64,000 nucleotides of DNA from Kineosporia babensis (GTDB lineage: Bacteria; Actinomycetota; Actinomycetes; Actinomycetales; Kineosporiaceae), in contig NZ_JAJOMB010000007.1 in assembly GCF_021129305.1 (NCBI RefSeq), positions 186,001 through 250,000 on the forward strand, in the 5' to 3' direction. How positions within the stretch are numbered: position 1 is the first letter of the stretch; the number at the start of each line of letters is the position of its first letter. Positions 57,801 to 64,000 of the stretch are shown one piece after another. Both the position numbers and the translations under genes were made by a program. Below the pieces are notes generated by a model. It saw nothing but the letters and a program-made list of their open reading frames with translations, ran no database searches and was not told the origin of the DNA.

Positions 57801-58426
57801 AGTACCGCAGCGTCCAGGCTGACGAAGATCTCCTCGAGCCTGAGCTTGACCTGACGCTGGGTCTGGAACGTGCCGCGGGGATCCAGATGGAGGTTCCGGT
57901 CGATCGCCCAGTCCAGGTAGTCCCAGGTGGTGGCCTCGGTCGCCGCTCCCGCGCCGAGCGCCGCACGCACGGCCGCCAGATCGGTTCTCAGCTCATCGAT
58001 CGCCCTGGCGTCAAGGACGGGACCGGCGGCCGACTCGGAAGTGATCGCCGCGGTGAATGCTTCCAGGAAGGTCGTTGCGGCGGGCTCGACCTCCCGGACC
58101 AGGGGCAGGCGCTCGCCGGACGAACTGAGCGACCGGACGTAGCTGCGGGCCAGATCGGCCGGTACGACCTGCTGGCCCCGGGTGATCACCCGGGCGATCA
58201 GCGGTGCCGCCTCGTGCTCCAGGAAGGAGGCGTCGAACAGCGAGCCGGTCCAGCCCGGGTGCCGCTCCTGCAGCACTTCCAGGGCCTTGGCCAGCGAGTT
58301 CTTCACCGCCAACTGCAGCGGTTCGCGGCCCACCGCGCGCAACGCCGTGTTCTTGACCGGCGCGCTCTTCAACGCGGCGCCGACCACGCCACCGGCGATC
58401 CGCCACACCACCGCATCCGTAAGCAT
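54842..58426 (-). CDS. Large NACHT NTPase with HEAT-like repeats (bacterial NLR-like)
   Basis: 1194 residues. The N-terminal ~230 residues are helical with no recognised enzymatic motif and resemble NACHT N-terminal helical domains (GSLFDASFLEHEAAPLIAR). The NACHT core has Walker A GDPGAGKTT (250-258), Walker B VLILLDGLDEI (339-349), a sensor ITSRVAGY (378-385), and the winged-helix mark GFLHLTFQEYYAARYL (588-603). Residues about 700-1160 are tandem HEAT-type helical repeats, likely the ligand-sensing part. Bacterial NACHT proteins include anti-phage defence NTPases; here the effector is unclear. ATG 58426 is used; 18 unconserved residues precede it. Confidence 0.88.
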   Translation of the reverse strand: MLTDAVVWRIAGGVVGAALKSAPVKNTALRAVGREPLQLAVKNSLAKALEVLQERHPGWTGSLFDASFLEHEAAPLIARVITRGQQVVPADLARSYVRSLSSSGERLPLVREVEPAATTFLEAFTAAITSESAAGPVLDARAIDELRTDLAAVRAALGAGAATEATTWDYLDWAIDRNLHLDPRGTFQTQRQVKLRLEEIFVSLDAAVLNELNGPDTEHDEPSASESSGSRVVLGWKTVLGAHPQVVVLGDPGAGKTTLLRHLALANARALADPDAPREDLPEGRVRLPVLIRIGDYAQDETWRRSSLTDFLEKFHDLADCPADALGDLFTQRLANGDVLILLDGLDEITTVTDRTGVVKRVEEFVRRHAGAGNRFVITSRVAGYREVPLTGDFVHFRARDMDREQIEGFLRRWCLAVEQAQAPHASAELHRGAAGAEVSAILAAVDHAPGVARLAVNPLMLRILALIHSTGAQLPQKRIELYRLAADTLARTWRTAQGVPASALAEERHVTRLLGDLAYWIHSNRPDGMARHDEILQVLGPRWAKINGQPWDEEDPSPTVLSEVEKFLATVRVHTGLFVERAPGRYGFLHLTFQEYYAARYLVALPRRRIGLIRAQLHDPRWQEPILLALGFTGLSSAEASNDLVAAAVLALGDEDEEPAPTPHEELLGRDFLFALRCLADEIPVDRPLAEKLLGQAAEELMHCQGRAQYSGYRASVLAVLSSMQSASYREVLAGRFLQAVPGGSEQRCRWIGAAAVVAAEPRMLEQLLEFSVGADRQVQFHAAGALATWVPEIESRILDLSRDESVDLGVRARLVAAWAEAGMPGLQVEERLVQFSLDPGLDPLGRAQVLLGLEVTAETVGQLLELGKDPKLTSAEELMVLTSLAQEAGDPRVGDRLLVLSRDETQDLSLRDAAIGALGRASSSPETTEYLLELISAPELEPLLRSRAVKALNRADGRQQVNDRLLAWAADEAQPAVVRSSAVAALGERPLTDEVTQVLLPLACDTQQGSALRAAVLTALGWADRRTPGLAEWLLKVGSDPETELALRRPALVAWIQLAGWDLASRLIGDLDPGRTDCLIGSLSCCLQSSERILGVRARPAVQLLFYLRLRQPVVDFVPLVNLMLTPHLGARGAVVDELVKVGASPVHHVQVCELLLAALDDTRFGEIGRPHGRPARDYAYDALRRLLADEV

Positions 58427-58489
58427 TACCGCAAAACGTACCGGCGCCGGGCCCGTCGAGGTGCCCGAAACCACCAGCAAACCAATGGA

Positions 58490-58522
58490 GGACGCTGGTG
58501 CGCGAGTTGCGCACCAGCGTCC
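58490..58522. repeat. 33-nt hairpin element, copy 2 (upstream of NACHT gene)
   Basis: A perfect 14-bp inverted repeat (58490-58503 with 58509-58522) around GAGTT, with a CCAATGG-like flank. It lies 64 bases upstream of the NACHT start and 36 bases after the PHP stop, so it could terminate the PHP transcript or act in the NACHT leader. Confidence 0.85.
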
Positions 58523-58557
58523 CCAGGTTTGCTCTGTGGTGTTCTACCGGACCGAAC

Positions 58558-59382
58558 TCAGCGCCGCCAGAAATCGAAACGGTCGCGCCCGGGCCGGAAA
58601 CCGGCCGCCTCGACCACGTCCACCGCCAGGTCGAACTGCGCCCCCACCCGGTACGGCACGTGCGCGTCGCTGCCGAAAGACACCGCCTCGCCGCCCTCCT
58701 CGTACCACCAGCGCATCAGCTCGGCCGACCAGAGCGGGCTGCGGGTGTTGATCTCCAGCGCCCGGCCCGAGGTGGCGAGCGCCCGGAAGACGCTGCGGTA
58801 CTCCTCCTCGAACAGCTTCTCGTCGTACGCGTTCGCGCTCTGCGGCCAGTAGCGGCGCGGGAAGTCGCAGTGCGCCAGCACCTGGAACACGTCCGAGCCC
58901 TTGATCAGCTCGACCAGGCCCTCGAAGTAGCGGCGCATCAGGTCCTCGGTGGGCATCACGTTCAGCCCGAAGACCCGCTCCGGCGAGATCATCCGGCCCT
59001 CGTGGACCACCGAGTGCAGCGAGCCCAGGACCCGCTCGAACGCGCCCGAGTTCAGCACCGCGGCCACGCTGCCCGGGAACAGGTGCGGCTCGCCGGTCTC
59101 GATGCCGGACAGGATGCGCAGTTCGGGGTACTTGTCCCGGCAGCGTTCCAGTTCGGCCTGGTACGCCTCCACGTCCAGGGGCAGGACCCGGTCCCGGAAG
59201 ACGATCGAGGTCTCCCCGGGCGGCAGGTCGTCGTGGGCCCAGGCGGTGAAGTCGACATGCTCGGTGAAGGCGATCGCGGGCAGGCCGATCTCGACGGCCT
59301 TCGCGCAGGTCAGATCCATCGAGCCGTTGCTGCGGGTGTCCCAGCTGAACTGGGAGTGCACGTGGTTGTCGGGGGGAAGCAT
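58558..59382 (-). CDS. PHP-domain phosphoesterase (histidinol-phosphatase-like)
   Basis: 274 residues with PHP metal motifs DNHVHSQFSWD, AFTEHVDFT, GSLHSVV, VLAHCDF and SFGSDAH. The family includes histidinol-phosphatases, but some are DNA- or sugar-phosphate-specific. The ATG at 59382 is used, with a GTG at 59388 also possible; the start faces the sirtuin gene 35 bases away, so promoters are shared or overlapping. Confidence 0.85.
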   Translation of the reverse strand: MLPPDNHVHSQFSWDTRSNGSMDLTCAKAVEIGLPAIAFTEHVDFTAWAHDDLPPGETSIVFRDRVLPLDVEAYQAELERCRDKYPELRILSGIETGEPHLFPGSVAAVLNSGAFERVLGSLHSVVHEGRMISPERVFGLNVMPTEDLMRRYFEGLVELIKGSDVFQVLAHCDFPRRYWPQSANAYDEKLFEEEYRSVFRALATSGRALEINTRSPLWSAELMRWWYEEGGEAVSFGSDAHVPYRVGAQFDLAVDVVEAAGFRPGRDRFDFWRR

Positions 59383-59416
59383 CGCCACGATTCTCTCATC
59401 GGCGCACAATGAGCAG

Positions 59417-60271
59417 GTGAACACCCCGGCAACCCCAGCGTTCGAAAAGCTCGTCGACCTCCTCGCCGAGGGCGGAGCAGTGGTTCTCAGCGGGGCCGGT
59501 ATCTCCACCGACTCGGGCATTCCGGACTACCGCGGGCCGTCCGGGGCGCTGCGCCGGCACACCCCGATGACGTACCAGACCTTCATGGGCGATCCGGCGG
59601 CCCGGCACCGTTACTGGGCCCGCAGTTTCCTGGGCTGGCGGCAGATCGCGCTGGCCCGGCCCAACGCGGCCCACGAGGCGGTCGCCGGGCTGCAGCGCCA
59701 GGGTCTGCTCGAGGGTGTGATCACCCAGAACGTGGACGGGCTGCACCAGGCCGCCGGGGCCCAGGACGTGATCGAGCTGCACGGTGGGCTCGACCGGGTG
59801 ATCTGCCTGGAGTGCGGCGGCGAGACCGGCCGCGCCGACCTGGACCAGGCGCTCACCGCGGCCAACCCGGACTTCACGACGCGGGCCGAGCAGATCAACC
59901 CCGACGGCGATGTGGACCTGCCGGAGGACGAGCTGGACGCCTTTGTGATGGTCGGCTGCAGGCACTGCGGTGGTGGGCCGCTGCGGCCGGACGTGGTGTT
60001 CTTCGGCGAGACGGTGCCCCGGCCGCGGGTGGACAAATGCTTCGCCGCAGTGGACCGCGCGAAGGCCCTGCTGGTCCTGGGTTCCTCACTCAAAGTGATG
60101 TCGGGCTTCAGGTTCGTGCTACACGCGAGCAAACAGGGCATTCCTGTGGCAATCGTCAACCAAGGTGAAACTCGGGGCGATACGTACAGCGACATCCGGC
60201 TCGATGCCCCGCTCGGCGTAGTGGTACCCGCCCTGCATCACGCACTGAGCGCAAAGTGCATGATCAACTAG
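59417..60271 (+). CDS. Sirtuin-family NAD-dependent protein deacylase
   Basis: 284 residues. NAD and catalytic motifs: GAGISTDSGIPDYRG, QNVDGLHQAAG and the catalytic His in ELHGG; zinc cysteines CLEC and CRHC; then PDVVFFGE and GSSLKV. It removes acyl groups from lysines. The GTG at 59417 is chosen because conserved sequence starts soon after; a -10-like CACAAT 7 bases upstream suggests a leaderless message. A hairpin spans the stop codon. Confidence 0.9.
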   Translation: MNTPATPAFEKLVDLLAEGGAVVLSGAGISTDSGIPDYRGPSGALRRHTPMTYQTFMGDPAARHRYWARSFLGWRQIALARPNAAHEAVAGLQRQGLLEGVITQNVDGLHQAAGAQDVIELHGGLDRVICLECGGETGRADLDQALTAANPDFTTRAEQINPDGDVDLPEDELDAFVMVGCRHCGGGPLRPDVVFFGETVPRPRVDKCFAAVDRAKALLVLGSSLKVMSGFRFVLHASKQGIPVAIVNQGETRGDTYSDIRLDAPLGVVVPALHHALSAKCMIN

Positions 60272-60293
60272 CCTGAACGGGCACTTTGTGCTC
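60247..60293 (+). terminator. Hairpin spanning the sirtuin stop codon
   Basis: GAGCGCAAAGTGC (60247-60259) pairs with GCACTTTGTGCTC (60281-60293) with one G-T, and the TAG (60269-60271) lies in the 21-base loop. No T-tract. It may terminate transcription or protect the 3' end. Confidence 0.55.
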
Positions 60294-60429
60294 CACCGCT
60301 CGGGTAGGTTGACGTCGGCCGACCGGTTGACAGTCGGTGCACAGATCTCATCAGCCGTAGTCGCAGAACGACGGGCTCGCCGCACCAGCTGGAATCCGTC
60401 GCCGTCGCCCCAGAGAGCGAGAGCCGCAG

Positions 60430-63193
<2,764 letters not shown>

Positions 63194-63208
63194 GTTCTCA
63201 CCGATGGG

Positions 63209-63241
63209 GGACGTGGGTGCGCACCTGGTGCGCCCACGTCC
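63209..63241. repeat. 33-nt hairpin element, copy 3 (between argG and convergent gene)
   Basis: Arms 63209-63222 and 63228-63241 with loop ACCTG; 12 Watson-Crick pairs plus two mismatches that are G-U in RNA. An extended ATGGGG/CCCCAT flank lengthens the stem. It lies between convergent stops, where it would work as a bidirectional terminator. Confidence 0.8.
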
Positions 63242-63257
63242 CCCATTGTTTTCTGGT

Positions 63258-63941
63258 TCAGTTCACGTTCCGCAGGATGATCTCGGCCAGTTCCTTGGAC
63301 GCGGCGATCTCCTCCTCGCTGGAGGGGAGCTTGTCGTCGTAGTCGTTGTTGTCGAGGGTCAGCTCGTACTGCACACCGTCGGCGATGAAGGCCAGCTCGT
63401 GGCGCGGCCGGTCGATCGCGGCGATCTCGGCCAGGCCGGGGACCGCCACCCTCTCGGTCGAGGTGATGTCGTCGCGCAGCGACTGCGTGCGGTAGTCGAT
63501 CAGGTCGGGGTCGATCGGATCCTGGCGCACCCGGATCGTCACGTGGTAGTCGAGGTCGGTGTCCATCACCAGGTACTCGCAGACGTCAGTGTCGTAGAGA
63601 CGGTCCTTGTAGGTGGCAGTCCCGCCGAGCACGTCCGAGACCTCCTGCTCGGAGAGCGACTGGCACATCTCGCTCTCTTCCGGAGTGATCTGCTGGTAGC
63701 CGGAGGAACTTCCGCCGGTCGAGCTGATGAAGCTGACACAGCCGACGGCGGCCAACGCGAGCACGACGCCGCCACCTAGCAAGACAGCCGTGCGGTTCCG
63801 GTTGGGCTTGCCCGGCGACCCGAGGTTCCCCCCGCCGGGCGATTGGTACGGGGCCGGATAGGCGGGCGGGGCGCCGGGCTCCGGTTTCGACGAGGAAGTG
63901 GGCTCACCGGGCGTACCCCACAGCGGCTTGTCTCCGGGCAC
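63258..63941 (-). CDS. Membrane-anchored extracytoplasmic protein of unknown function
   Basis: 227 residues: a Pro/Gly-rich cytoplasmic tail, a hydrophobic anchor (AVLLGGGVVLALAAVGCVSF, possibly a lipoprotein-type cysteine), and an outer domain with MCQSLSEQEVSDVLG and a paired cysteine in DTDVCEYL. This loosely resembles DUF3558-type actinobacterial lipoproteins; I do not assign a family. The GTG at 63941 has AAGGTCAGG upstream; a TTG at 63977 would add 12 residues without a good site. Confidence 0.6.
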   Translation of the reverse strand: MPGDKPLWGTPGEPTSSSKPEPGAPPAYPAPYQSPGGGNLGSPGKPNRNRTAVLLGGGVVLALAAVGCVSFISSTGGSSSGYQQITPEESEMCQSLSEQEVSDVLGGTATYKDRLYDTDVCEYLVMDTDLDYHVTIRVRQDPIDPDLIDYRTQSLRDDITSTERVAVPGLAEIAAIDRPRHELAFIADGVQYELTLDNNDYDDKLPSSEEEIAASKELAEIILRNVN

Positions 63942-64000
63942 GTACCTGACCTTCCGTGGCAGTTGCTGGAAGACCAAACCTAAAGTACCTAAAGCACAGG

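Noticed and set aside
56078-58852. 924-residue open frame antisense to the NACHT gene, and similar long frames antisense to sbcC (37895-40210), the ABC-F gene (7086-8732) and the GGDEF-EAL gene (51050-53161).
   Set aside because: They are arginine-, glycine-, histidine- or proline-rich, have no family motif, and mirror third-position GC of the true genes.

Overview
The window looks like a chromosomal segment of a high-GC actinobacterium. Nearly every codon ends in G or C, GTG and TTG starts are common, and genes are packed with 1-4 base ATGA/GTGA overlaps. The block from 40.3 to 50.6 kb repeats the Mycobacterium tuberculosis order Rv1822-Rv1832 (pgsA2, DUF881, small basic protein, DUF881, gcvH, garA, MerR, bifunctional nuclease, MerR, gcvP). 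The sequence does not settle the genus; a Kineosporia-like or related spore-forming or motile actinomycete would fit, but that is inference. I found no rRNA, tRNA, insertion sequence, prophage or CRISPR array. Only one stretch longer than 300 bases lacks a gene (43202-43599), and it carries a glycine riboswitch.

Layout. 0-9.6 kb: a TldD/TldE protease pair (tldD cut by the window edge), an atypical SDR, prephenate dehydratase, SURF1 with a small Cys/His protein, DUF3099, a 72-residue HTH protein, an ABC-F ATPase and a membrane-anchored zinc peptidase. 9.6-12.1 kb: two tandem paralogous membrane diguanylate cyclases. 12.2-18.9 kb: a complete SUF iron-sulfur assembly operon (sufR-sufB-sufD-Rieske-sufC-sufS-sufU-sufT, minus strand). 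19.1-22.4 kb: a divergent ABC exporter, a flavoprotein and an SDR. 22.4-29.0 kb: a tightly coupled minus-strand siderophore uptake operon (two paralogous binding lipoproteins, two permeases, an ATPase) that runs on into a GntR regulator and an M19 dipeptidase, headed by a DtxR/IdeR-like iron box. 29.1-35.3 kb: a TIM-barrel isomerase, a PilZ-like protein, the SigK/RskA/fasciclin locus, CorA and a GCS2-family ligase. 35.5-40.2 kb: SbcD-SbcC. 40.3-50.6 kb: the gcvP-to-pgsA block, with an orphan ParA inserted. 50.8-64 kb: a GGDEF protein with a degenerate EAL domain, an amino-acid permease, a large NACHT-HEAT NTPase, a PHP hydrolase, a sirtuin, a secreted metzincin protease, argininosuccinate synthase and an anchored unknown protein.

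How it fits together. Iron handling recurs: SUF assembly with its own Fe-S sensing repressor, siderophore uptake, and an iron-box core shared between the two control regions. Cyclic-di-GMP signalling is also prominent, with three GGDEF proteins that keep the RxxD inhibitory site, one degenerate EAL domain and one PilZ-like protein. The most notable accessory element is the 1194-residue NACHT protein, a bacterial NLR-like NTPase of the kind linked to phage defence. The most notable non-coding signal is a family of three 33-nt hairpins (14-nt arm, 5-nt loop, 14-nt arm) with co-varying stems, at 14300, 58490 and 63209.
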